In this document: in pieces, positions 1-5,854 of the stretch | How the letters are laid out: each line of letters opens with the position of its first letter | Numbering within the stretch: position 1 is the stretch's first letter | Origin: Kmv34 sp964524965 | GTDB lineage: Bacteria; Aerophobota; Aerophobia; Aerophobales; B3-G15 | Direction: 5' to 3' | Assembly (NCBI GenBank): GCA_964524965.1 | Contig: CAZGDY010000100.1 | Coordinates: 1 to 6,136 of the forward strand | Length of the DNA: 6,136 bases | Translations under genes and position numbers: made by a program | Notes under the pieces: generated by a model | What the model was told of the DNA's origin: nothing | Database searches by the model: none | The model's input: the letters and a program-made list of their open reading frames with translations, nothing else

Positions 1-27
1 GTCTGCAATTTGTTGTAAGTCTGCCAT
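1..27 (-). CDS. Start of a truncated gene, product unknown (N-terminus only)
   Basis: An ATG at 27-25 opens a minus-strand frame reading MADLQQIAD that runs off the left edge of the window. A full AGGAGG Shine-Dalgarno (40-35) sits 7 bases upstream, and the frame is in the same orientation as all neighbouring genes, so this is very likely a true gene start. Nine residues are too few to identify a family. The N-terminus resembles how some small corrinoid-binding (methyltransferase partner) proteins begin, but that is only a memory-based guess. It lies 274 bases downstream of the aldolase gene, behind a leader that has its own candidate promoter, so it may be transcribed separately. Confidence 0.65.
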
Positions 28-34
28 TTAGGCA

Positions 35-40
35 CCTCCT
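35..40 (-). promoter_or_regulatory. Shine-Dalgarno site of the truncated gene
   Basis: AGGAGG reads on the minus strand at 40-35, followed by TGCCTAA and then ATG. A full-consensus match at 7-base spacing is the main evidence that the partial frame at 27-1 is a translated gene. Confidence 0.75.
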
Positions 41-85
41 TAGTTTTTCAATAAGCTATTTGAAATTAAATCTTCTAGTTAATCT

Positions 86-128
86 CAGTTTTCCTTTTAA
101 ACTGCGGAACAATTCTCAAGGAAAAACT
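86..128 (-). promoter_or_regulatory. Leader with two mutually exclusive hairpins
   Basis: In minus-strand order, arm A (128-118, AGTTTTTCCTT) can pair with arm C (96-87, AAGGAAAACT) with one bulged T. Arm B (104-99, CAGTTT) can instead pair with the end of arm C (91-86, AAACTG), a perfect 6-bp stem with a 7-base loop. Both stems use the same 3' arm, so only one can form at a time. The element lies between a candidate promoter and the SD of the truncated gene. No run of T follows either stem, so it is not an ordinary intrinsic terminator. It could be a cis-acting leader, but AT-rich DNA forms such repeats by chance. Confidence 0.3.
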
Positions 129-145
129 ACCGATTATACTTTTTT

Positions 146-174
146 AGCATACAATATTTTTATTTTTTCTGCAA
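146..174 (-). promoter_or_regulatory. Candidate sigma-70-type promoter for the truncated gene
   Basis: On the minus strand, TTGCAG (174-169) and TATGCT (151-146) are separated by 17 bases, the ideal spacing, although each hexamer is only a partial match to consensus. A perfect TATAAT occurs just downstream at 138-133 but lacks a good -35 at the right distance. Either could start a leader transcript of roughly 100 bases ending at the SD at 40-35. The AT-rich background raises the chance of false positives. Confidence 0.35.
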
Positions 175-301
175 TATGTTCCACAACTAATTTGATATCA
201 CTAAACCTACATCAACCTCAGCTATTCCTGTGCTAAATAATTTATTTTCCCTTTAAAAATAACTGCCGTAAAATTTACCCACTTTTATAAAATCTGGTCG
301 A

Positions 302-1060
302 CTAAGATAACTGTCGTAACTCCTGCAAGAGCTTATTTGCTCCATCAAATACAAATTCATAGTCATCGCCAGCCACCACAAATAAAAACCCTTGTTCTAT
401 TCGGCTCTTAGCAGCACCACTACAAGCCCAAATACCAGGAATCTTGTTTGTCTTATGACAAGCTGCTAACACTTTGAGGATAGCCGATTCATGTGCTTTT
501 TTTCCCTCTGAAGTGCTAAGATCAACACCCATAGATTTAGCAAGATCAAACGGTCCAATCCAACAACCATCTACACCATCAACTGCCATAATATCCTCAA
601 CATGATCAACAGCCAGCTTTGATTCAATTTGAATAGCCAAAAATACTTCCTCGTCAATCCATTCCCCATAGTCCGAACCATGAAATCGTGCACCAAAAGC
701 ACCCCATGAACGGCCTCCTTGAGGTGGATATCGCACAGCTAAAGCAGCAGCCTTAGCTTGTTCTACGGTCTCAACCATGGGTACTACAATACCCAAAGCT
801 CCTCTATCAAGTAAACCCCCAATTGCGTAGAAATCGTTCTGTTGAACTCGAACCATCGGCACAGCCGACCCCAGACAAATACTCCTAAGAGCAGACGTTG
901 TACTCTCTTGGTTCCAAGCACCATGTTGGTTGTCCACTTGAACAAAATCAAAACCTGATAACGAAAGAGCCTCGGCAGCTAATGGTGACCCAAGCTGAAC
1001 TTCAGCTCCAATAGCCAATTTACCTTCTAACATACGTCTTTTTGCTGTATTAATCCGCAT
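302..1060 (-). CDS. HpcH/HpaI-family class II aldolase
   Basis: This 252-residue protein has the length and motifs of the HpcH/HpaI (2-oxo-3-deoxy acid or 4-hydroxy-2-oxo acid) aldolases, metal-dependent cytoplasmic TIM-barrel enzymes that reversibly cleave substrates to pyruvate plus an aldehyde. The key positions are present: GFDFVQVDNQHG with His46, the candidate catalytic base; Arg71 in PMVRV, which binds the 2-oxo acid; Glu146 in QIES and Asp172 in GPFDL, the metal ligands; and the RYPPQGGR segment (110-117). The start is ATG at 1060, with GGAGG 5 bases upstream; the stop is TAG. It lies 67 bases after the RraA-like gene and is probably co-transcribed with it and with the DUF401 transporter gene. 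Actual substrate unknown; candidates include 2-dehydro-3-deoxyglucarate-like sugar acids or hydroxy-oxo acids from aromatic breakdown. The family call is firm; the substrate is not. Confidence 0.93.
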   Translation of the reverse strand: MRINTAKRRMLEGKLAIGAEVQLGSPLAAEALSLSGFDFVQVDNQHGAWNQESTTSALRSICLGSAVPMVRVQQNDFYAIGGLLDRGALGIVVPMVETVEQAKAAALAVRYPPQGGRSWGAFGARFHGSDYGEWIDEEVFLAIQIESKLAVDHVEDIMAVDGVDGCWIGPFDLAKSMGVDLSTSEGKKAHESAILKVLAACHKTNKIPGIWACSGAAKSRIEQGFLFVVAGDDYEFVFDGANKLLQELRQLS

Positions 1061-1127
1061 TTACACCTCCCAGTTTTCTCGTCAAACATACTCATAAACT
1101 TCTTTAATATCTAAAATTATTTACCGG

Positions 1128-1847
1128 CTAATGCTTACCTCTTTTCAACCAAGCCCTATTTATCTCTTCCAATGTTTTTGCGGCAAGTAATGCCTTAGCT
1201 TGTTCTTCTTCTTCTTTTTCGAGAGCATCAATATTTCTACAAACATCTTCTAGTTTATCTATCGGAAATTTGCAAGCGCCGTGTTCATCCATATGAATTA
1301 AATCACCAGGGGTAACATCCATCCCTGCAACCGAAACAGGGGTTTGTATTTCTCTTATACAAAAATCTCCATGTCCCGGTGTAACACCACTCATAATGTA
1401 TTGAATCCCTAATGAGCGCATTTCATCTATATCTCCGGAAGGACCGTTAGTTAAAACCCCCACTGCTCCGCAAGTTTTGAAGAGGGTTGTTGATTGCCCT
1501 CCAAACAATCTTGCTCTGTTAAGTATCTGGGGCGGATATATTTGCTGACAGACAATAATTGCCGGATTTTTTGCCTTGTATAAAGGTTGGATTAAATCTT
1601 CAAACGATAGCGATGGGTAATTTGAATCAGGTACTGAAACCACCATGGTAAATGCATAACCTATTCTTCTCCCCATCTCGGGAAATATGCAATAAACAGA
1701 TTGGTCAGTATACCACCTTCCTTTCCAGGGGTCATAAAGATGCAAACAATGAGGATTCTTTGGATAGGTTGCTACCACATTGGCTACGGTCGGTGTGCTA
1801 AATCCTTGTAGTTTTTCTAACATTTTCTCTTCTGGAAGCTTTGCCAT
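1128..1847 (-). CDS. RraA-like / HMG-CHA aldolase-fold protein
   Basis: The 239-residue protein matches the RraA-like superfamily, which contains 4-hydroxy-4-methyl-2-oxoglutarate (HMG)/oxaloacetate-cleaving class II aldolases as well as the RNase E regulator RraA. Visible landmarks are the N-terminal STPTVANV segment (17-24), the GAVGVLTNGPSGD core (127-139) and the C-terminal VTPGDLIHMDEHGACKFP stretch (178-195). In the aldolases the core usually ends in an Arg-Asp pair, Arg binding the carboxylate and Asp the metal; here it is Gly138-Asp139, so the metal Asp is kept and the Arg lost. The tail from about 200 is a charged, Glu-rich helix. The start is ATG at 1847, with AGGAGGGT 5 bases or so upstream. 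Its position between a probable transporter and a pyruvate-type aldolase favours a metabolic role over RNase E inhibition. Whether it is an active aldolase is uncertain. Confidence 0.88.
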   Translation of the reverse strand: MAKLPEEKMLEKLQGFSTPTVANVVATYPKNPHCLHLYDPWKGRWYTDQSVYCIFPEMGRRIGYAFTMVVSVPDSNYPSLSFEDLIQPLYKAKNPAIIVCQQIYPPQILNRARLFGGQSTTLFKTCGAVGVLTNGPSGDIDEMRSLGIQYIMSGVTPGHGDFCIREIQTPVSVAGMDVTPGDLIHMDEHGACKFPIDKLEDVCRNIDALEKEEEEQAKALLAAKTLEEINRAWLKRGKH

Positions 1848-1919
1848 TTTTACCCTCCTATATTTTCCGTTATTATTCTAGTTTTACCCTAAAATAAATC
1901 TATTGAGAGAAATAATAGC

Positions 1920-3089
1920 TTATAACAATTTTTGCGTTAGAACAATTGCAAATGCTACCACATCTACGCAAATAACGGGAAAAATAACCATCTTCAGAAC
2001 TTTAGCAAGATTTGCTTTAAAGTATACCGTGGAAACAGCAAGACAAAGATGAAAAGGTGAGAGAAGATAGCCACTCACACCCCCCACATAAACAAGCATA
2101 ACGTAAGCAAGATTAGGAGTTTCCATCCCAATAATGGGATGCAAAACAGGAAAAGTAACTCCTGCAACAATCATAGCAAGACCACTTATGCTACCCAAGC
2201 AAAAAGGAATAGTAAACAAGGTAACCACTGCTGGAATTCTCAGGCTATTAAAAAATTGCGGAATTACCGGTAATACACCAGAGGTTTCAAGAACTCTCTT
2301 AAAAACCATCACTGAAATTATTAAAAGAATCGTTTTCCAGGATAAACTATTCCTCAAAATAGCCGGCAATCTTTTGCTATTTACTCTAGTAACAAAAACA
2401 GCAATGACCACGATTATGGATAAAGAAATGATAATGTCGATTTTTATAATTAATACAAAAACGATTATAGCTAAAATAGGCCAGGCATTGAGTAAAAATG
2501 TAAAAAAACTTCTAATAATAACTGTTTTATTTTCTTTTATTTTTTTCTTAGCAGAAATCTTGCTAAATCCAATCACATACCCAATAACAGCAGCAGTAAG
2601 CGCCAAAGGCAATTGAATCATAATTAATCGGTAAATAGGAATATTTAAAATAGTAGCTGCTAATATAAGACCGGGATAAATTGGCCATACAAATTCAAGA
2701 ATATGGCGAAACCAGTAATTAAGAAAAGTTTTTTGTTCTGGAGTCAACCCCATTTTACTCCCAGATTCTTCCACTAAGGGGGCTGAAAGCATTGCGCCTG
2801 CCGGTACAGGTAAGAGTCCCATTAAAAGCGAAGGAAAAACAAGTGCCAAACGCCTGTTTTTTATAAAGGTTTCAAAAGAATGATTAATTTTTCTCAAATT
2901 ACCACTCTCATTTAAAAGGTTACCCATTATTCCAATGAGAATAATAATTCCCACAATTTTAATGGTGTCAAAATCAATAATACCCTCAACAAAACTTTTT
3001 AAAATTTCGGAAAATGACATTCCCAAAAAAACCGCTAAAAAAAAAGAACCTATTAACATCAACAATCCTAAATTAAGCTTTCTTTTCAT
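1920..3089 (-). CDS. DUF401-family integral membrane protein, probable transporter
   Basis: A very hydrophobic 389-residue protein with about nine or ten membrane segments (for example near 6-24, 43-60, 82-104, 140-174, 193-233, 254-264, 285-313, 328-350 and 365-387). Its motifs are those I associate with the DUF401 family: LLPVPAGAMLSAP (92-104), NYWFRHILEFVWPIYPG (124-140) and GVSGYLLSPFHLCL (337-350). The family is uncharacterised but is related by fold to the ion-transporter group of secondary carriers that move organic anions, so uptake of a carboxylate or sugar acid is a reasonable inference given the aldolase genes downstream. There is no cleavable signal peptide; the first segment acts as an anchor. 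The start is ATG at 3089, with AGGAA 6 bases upstream, only 34 bases after yraN and with no terminator visible between, so read-through from the housekeeping cluster is possible. Confidence 0.9.
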   Translation of the reverse strand: MKRKLNLGLLMLIGSFFLAVFLGMSFSEILKSFVEGIIDFDTIKIVGIIILIGIMGNLLNESGNLRKINHSFETFIKNRRLALVFPSLLMGLLPVPAGAMLSAPLVEESGSKMGLTPEQKTFLNYWFRHILEFVWPIYPGLILAATILNIPIYRLIMIQLPLALTAAVIGYVIGFSKISAKKKIKENKTVIIRSFFTFLLNAWPILAIIVFVLIIKIDIIISLSIIVVIAVFVTRVNSKRLPAILRNSLSWKTILLIISVMVFKRVLETSGVLPVIPQFFNSLRIPAVVTLFTIPFCLGSISGLAMIVAGVTFPVLHPIIGMETPNLAYVMLVYVGGVSGYLLSPFHLCLAVSTVYFKANLAKVLKMVIFPVICVDVVAFAIVLTQKLL

Positions 3090-3123
3090 ATAAAGTTCCT
3101 GAATATTTAAAATTTAGTCTTAC

Positions 3124-3498
3124 TTAAAAAGTGGCCTCAAAAGCATTTCTTATTAAATGAACAGTCTCAGTTCCTTCTCTATTAAATAAAATAGCAACCA
3201 CATCAAACCGACAAGATATCTCCTCGAGATGATGGGTGGTAAGATAAAATAAAGCTAATTTGGTGAGACGTTTTTTTTTGAGATAATTTAAAGATTCTTG
3301 AGGTAAACCAAAACTTAAACTTTTGCGGGTTTTAACCTCTACAAACACAATTTGATTATTTTCTTTGGCAACAATATCCAGTTCTCCCAGCTGACAATAA
3401 AAATTTTTATTTAAAATACGATATCCTTTTTTCTTCAAAAAACAAAGAGCTATTTCCTCCCCTTTTCTGCCTAAATTTTTTCTTTTGTCATCCTTCAT
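3124..3498 (-). CDS. yraN: YraN/UPF0102 family nuclease-fold protein
   Basis: The 124-residue protein has the full UPF0102 pattern: RKGEEIA near the N-terminus (11-17), GYRILNKNF (25-33), GELDIVA (38-44), VFVEVK (51-56), FGLPQ (63-67), RFDVV (97-101) and a closing IRNAF (116-120). GEhD followed by the EVK motif is the PD-(D/E)XK-type nuclease core (Asp41, Glu54, Lys56), so a cytoplasmic DNA-processing role is suspected for the family, though its function is poorly known. The start is ATG at 3498; the nearest SD-like sequence, GAGGA, is about 12 bases away, slightly far, but no other in-frame start preserves the N-terminal motif better. Genes of this family commonly follow lepB or rnhB in the trmD-rplS cluster, as here, though rnhB is missing. 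Confidence 0.93.
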   Translation of the reverse strand: MKDDKRKNLGRKGEEIALCFLKKKGYRILNKNFYCQLGELDIVAKENNQIVFVEVKTRKSLSFGLPQESLNYLKKKRLTKLALFYLTTHHLEEISCRFDVVAILFNREGTETVHLIRNAFEATF

Positions 3499-3720
3499 GC
3501 AACGTATGTATCCTCAATTTATCGAAAAAATTCACAGTAATAGCTTAGTTTTTTTGGAGAACTTTGTTTTCAGAAAAACTTATCGGTTAAAATTCATATT
3601 CTAAACTCTTAGTATCATTGAAGAAAACTCTTCGCAACAAGGTAGGTCGCAATTTTCAAACTACGTTATTTTATGCAGGTTTTTATTTTTACAACAGTTA
3701 ATCACCATCAGGGTTTAATC
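3499..3720. other. 222-base non-coding gap between lepB and yraN
   Basis: No convincing open frame with an SD lies here on either strand. The sequence is AT-rich. On the minus strand, just past the lepB stop, GATTAA occurs twice as a short direct repeat (3720-3715 and near 3702). Weak promoter-like hexamers (TTGTAA, then TAAAAT after 15 bases; TTGCGA, then TACTAA after 17 bases) could start a yraN transcript. Short repeats AGTTTTT/AAAAACT (about 3550-3585) are probably chance. I see no GC-rich hairpin followed by T's, hence no clear terminator for lepB. Many genomes carry ylqF and/or rnhB at this place; I recognise no remnant of either. Confidence 0.5.
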
Positions 3721-4341
3721 TCAACACTTTTTTGGAAAATTAAAAAAAGTTTTTAAGGGTAAAGTACTGAAAGTTTCACCTTCAGCAAATTCCGATAAAG
3801 GAGCTTTTATTATTTTCACCCGCCAAGGAGGCCAGTACATTAAAAAGACCTCTCCTATAATATTTTTTCCGGGAACATATCCCCAGTATCTACTATCATC
3901 ACTTGAATCTCGGTTATCCCCAAGAACAAAAAGATAATTAGAAGGAATTTTAACCGGACCGTACTCATCTCTGGGATAACCAATATTTCGCTTATCCGAA
4001 TAGACAGCATAGGGTTCGATTAATCTTTCTCCATTTATATATGTTTTCTTTTCTCTTATTTCAACAACGTCTCCTGGAAGTCCAATTGCTCTTTTAACAA
4101 AATCTTTACGGGGATCGAGCGGAAACTTAAAAATGATTATATCACCTCTGTGTACATTATCTATTCCGTAAAAAACCTTATAAGCCATTATTCTATCATT
4201 TACTAAAAGAGCTGGTTCCATAGAACCAGATGGTATCCAGAAAGTCTGCACCACAAAGGTGCGAATTAAAAAAGCAAGAACAAGCGCTATTACAACAGTC
4301 TCAACGGTCTCTCGTATCCAACCCCCTCGCTTTTTTTTCAT
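3721..4341 (-). CDS. lepB: Type I signal peptidase
   Basis: A 206-residue S26-family signal peptidase that removes signal peptides from exported proteins at the outer face of the cytoplasmic membrane. A short basic N-terminus (KKKRGG) precedes a single membrane segment at about 11-31, typical of the compact Gram-positive-style enzymes. The conserved boxes are all present: PSGSMEP with nucleophile Ser40, RGDIIIFKFP (65-74), DFVKRAIGLPGD with general base Lys83, and GDNRDSSDDSR (141-151). The start is ATG at 4341, directly abutting the TAA of rplS (4344-4342), with AAGGA 6 bases upstream inside the end of rplS, so the two genes are translationally linked. Length and motifs are complete; nothing suggests inactivation. 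Confidence 0.97.
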   Translation of the reverse strand: MKKKRGGWIRETVETVVIALVLAFLIRTFVVQTFWIPSGSMEPALLVNDRIMAYKVFYGIDNVHRGDIIIFKFPLDPRKDFVKRAIGLPGDVVEIREKKTYINGERLIEPYAVYSDKRNIGYPRDEYGPVKIPSNYLFVLGDNRDSSDDSRYWGYVPGKNIIGEVFLMYWPPWRVKIIKAPLSEFAEGETFSTLPLKTFFNFPKKC

Positions 4342-4659
4342 TTAGCGTCCTTGCTTTCTTAGGTAAGTAAGGTTAGCCCTTCTTGCTCTTTTTTTCCTTA
4401 CCACTTCTATTTTTTTAACTAAGGGTAAATGCAAAGGAAAGACTCTTTCTATGCCTACCCCAAAAGAAACTTTTCTTACAGTAAAGGTTTCTCTCAATCC
4501 TCCTCCTTTTCTTTTAATAACAACTCCTTGAAAAATTTGAATCCTTTCCCTTTCTTTCTCCTTAATAATAAAGTGAACAGCTATTGTATCTCCTGGGAAA
4601 AAATCGGGAATATCTTTTTTTAAAAATTTCTCTTCTATATCTTTTATCTCGCTACGCAT
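4342..4659 (-). CDS. rplS: 50S ribosomal protein bL19
   Basis: At 105 residues this is a slightly short bL19 (usually about 115), missing only a few C-terminal residues. It sits at the 30S-50S interface. Diagnostic stretches are PDFFPGDTIAVH (18-29), RIQIFQGVVI (39-48), GGGLRETFTVRK (52-63), GVGIERVFPLH (67-77), KIEVVR (83-88) and a basic tail. The start is ATG at 4659, with AAGGA about 7 bases upstream. It is preceded by a 166-base gap after trmD and followed immediately by lepB with no spacing. The gap and its promoter-like sequence suggest that rplS-lepB can be transcribed independently of rpsP-khpA-trmD. Confidence 0.97.
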   Translation of the reverse strand: MRSEIKDIEEKFLKKDIPDFFPGDTIAVHFIIKEKERERIQIFQGVVIKRKGGGLRETFTVRKVSFGVGIERVFPLHLPLVKKIEVVRKKRARRANLTYLRKQGR

Positions 4660-4825
4660 TGATTTATCCTTATTATATTCAAATGTTTATTTACTTATTA
4701 AAATATTAACCTTTTTGCCACCCCCTAATATAGTATATCAATAGTTAATGCCACTATAGGAAAAATATCACTAACATAATAGGAGGGATGATAACAATAA
4801 CAAAACTTCCCTATAAATTAAGGAT
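4660..4825 (-). promoter_or_regulatory. trmD-rplS intergenic region with candidate promoter
   Basis: This 166-base gap is long for a cluster otherwise packed to within 0-60 bases. On the minus strand, TTGTTA (4803-4798) and TATTAT (4781-4776) are 16 bases apart, a reasonable vegetative promoter about 120 bases before the rplS start. A small perfect inverted repeat, ATAGT/ACTAT with a 7-base loop (4757-4741), lies in the resulting leader. Some Firmicutes carry an L19 autoregulatory leader before rplS; I cannot confirm that this sequence matches it. No terminator-like hairpin with a T tract follows trmD. Confidence 0.4.
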
Positions 4826-5557
4826 TTAGCTTCTTTTAATCTCTTTCAGCCACTCTTTCTCCTGGTCACTAAGATTAGCTTTTTCCAATAAGTCAGGACG
4901 TAAACGCAAAGTTTTCCTCAGTATCTTTTTTATTCTCCACTCTTTTATTTTCTGATGATTGCCAGAACGTAACACTTCGGGAACTTCCCACCCCATAAAT
5001 TCAGCTGGTCGGGTATATTGAGGATAATCTAAAAGACCTCGATAAAAAGAATCCTGCCTTACCGATTTTTCATTCCCTATCGCTCCTGGAATAAACCTAT
5101 TCACTGCATCAACAACCACCATAGCTGCTATTTCTCCTCCGCTCAAAACATAATCACCAATGGAAAGCTCTTCGTCTACTAAATGCTTTTTTACTCTCTC
5201 ATCCATTCCTTCATAGCGACCACAAATCAAAATTATATTTTTTTGCTCTGCTAACCTCCGAACAACATCTTGATTTAAAGTTCTACCCTGAGGCGAGAGA
5301 AGAATAATTTTTACTTCTCCCTTCGACTGTTCTTTTACGCTTTTTAACGCCCTATAAATTGGTTCCACCTTCATGACCATTCCTGCGCCTCCACCAAAAG
5401 GGGCATCATCCACGACGTGGTGAAGGTCAGTGGTAAAATCTCGCAAATTATGAAGATGGATCTCCAAAAGATTTTTTTTTCGGGCCCTTTTAATTATACT
5501 TTCCTCAAAAGGGCCCTTAAACATAGAGGGGAATAAAGTAATGATGTCAATCCGCAT
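4826..5557 (-). CDS. trmD: tRNA (guanine-N1)-methyltransferase TrmD
   Basis: The 243-residue protein is a full-length TrmD, which uses S-adenosylmethionine to methylate G37 next to the anticodon of certain tRNAs, preventing +1 frameshifting. It shows the N-terminal IITLFPSMF, VDDAPFGGGAGM (49-60), LLSPQGRTL (86-94), LICGRYEGMDERV (110-122) and SIGDYVLSGGE (132-142), which form the trefoil-knot cofactor pocket, and then Arg154 and Asp169, the expected catalytic pair, in the linker. The C-terminal part carries YPQYTRPAEF and SGNHQKI. The start is ATG at 5557, three bases after the khpA stop, with no strong SD of its own, so it is probably translated by coupling to khpA. rimM, its usual upstream partner, is not here. 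Confidence 0.98.
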   Translation of the reverse strand: MRIDIITLFPSMFKGPFEESIIKRARKKNLLEIHLHNLRDFTTDLHHVVDDAPFGGGAGMVMKVEPIYRALKSVKEQSKGEVKIILLSPQGRTLNQDVVRRLAEQKNIILICGRYEGMDERVKKHLVDEELSIGDYVLSGGEIAAMVVVDAVNRFIPGAIGNEKSVRQDSFYRGLLDYPQYTRPAEFMGWEVPEVLRSGNHQKIKEWRIKKILRKTLRLRPDLLEKANLSDQEKEWLKEIKRS

Positions 5558-5560
5558 ACT

Positions 5561-5794
5561 TTATTCTTCTAAAATCTCCACCATTACTCTTTTTCTGAGT
5601 TTAGCTGCCGCCGCACCTACAATAGTTCTCAAAGCATTCGCTACTCTGCCACCCTTTCCTATAACTTTACCCATATCCTCTTTAGCAACAGAAATCTCCA
5701 GAAGAATTACTTTTTCCGCTTTTATCTCCTGGACTTTCACCTCATCGGGATTATCCACTATCTGCTTGATGATATACTCCACTAAATCACGCAT
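5561..5794 (-). CDS. khpA: KH-domain RNA-binding protein KhpA
   Basis: A single KH-domain protein of the KhpA (YlqC) family, a small RNA-binding protein that in other bacteria partners with KhpB (Jag/EloR) and affects cell division and RNA fate. Using the ATG at 5794 gives 77 residues, the family's usual size, beginning MRDLVEYIIKQIVDNP, with the KH signature VIGKGGR (GKGG at 46-49) and the AAAAKLRKR helix. This start has a very strong GAGGAGGT (5806-5799) four bases upstream. An in-frame ATG at 5833 would add 13 non-conserved residues and has only a GGGGGG-type SD, so I prefer the shorter form. It lies between rpsP and trmD, its standard place, and ends three bases before trmD. Confidence 0.95.
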   Translation of the reverse strand: MRDLVEYIIKQIVDNPDEVKVQEIKAEKVILLEISVAKEDMGKVIGKGGRVANALRTIVGAAAAKLRKRVMVEILEE

Positions 5795-5798
5795 TTTT

Positions 5799-5806
5799 AC
5801 CTCCTC
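5799..5806 (-). promoter_or_regulatory. khpA: Shine-Dalgarno site that decides the khpA start
   Basis: GAGGAGGT on the minus strand, followed by AAAA and then ATG (5794). This near-perfect anti-SD match lies inside the optional 13-codon extension from the ATG at 5833, and it argues that the main product starts at 5794. Confidence 0.8.
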
Positions 5807-5854
5807 TGAACCGGACTTGAATAGATTCACCATCTACCCCCCTCTATCTCGTGA

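Noticed and set aside
265..300. Possible terminator after the aldolase gene (GTAAA/TTTAC palindrome at 268-278)
   Set aside because: The stem is short and AT-only with a one-base centre, and the following T-rich stretch is interrupted. It is too weak to call an intrinsic terminator.
1128..1847. Annotation as RraA, inhibitor of RNase E
   Set aside because: The superfamily is named after RraA, but this protein is much longer than the roughly 160-residue E. coli RraA, and it sits among catabolic genes. An aldolase-type role is more likely.
2134..2616. Plus-strand open frame of 160 codons
   Set aside because: It lies wholly opposite the DUF401 gene, whose protein has clear family motifs. The plus-strand product has no recognisable domain and mirrors hydrophobic codons.
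4429..4623. Plus-strand open frame of 64 codons
   Set aside because: It lies inside rplS on the opposite strand. Its Phe/Ser/Asn-rich product is typical of an antisense shadow of a basic ribosomal protein.
4781..4830. Plus-strand AGGAGGG directly followed by ATG and 13 codons to a stop
   Set aside because: The SD touches the ATG with no spacing and the peptide is tiny. The same bases fall in the promoter candidate on the minus strand, so this is probably coincidence.
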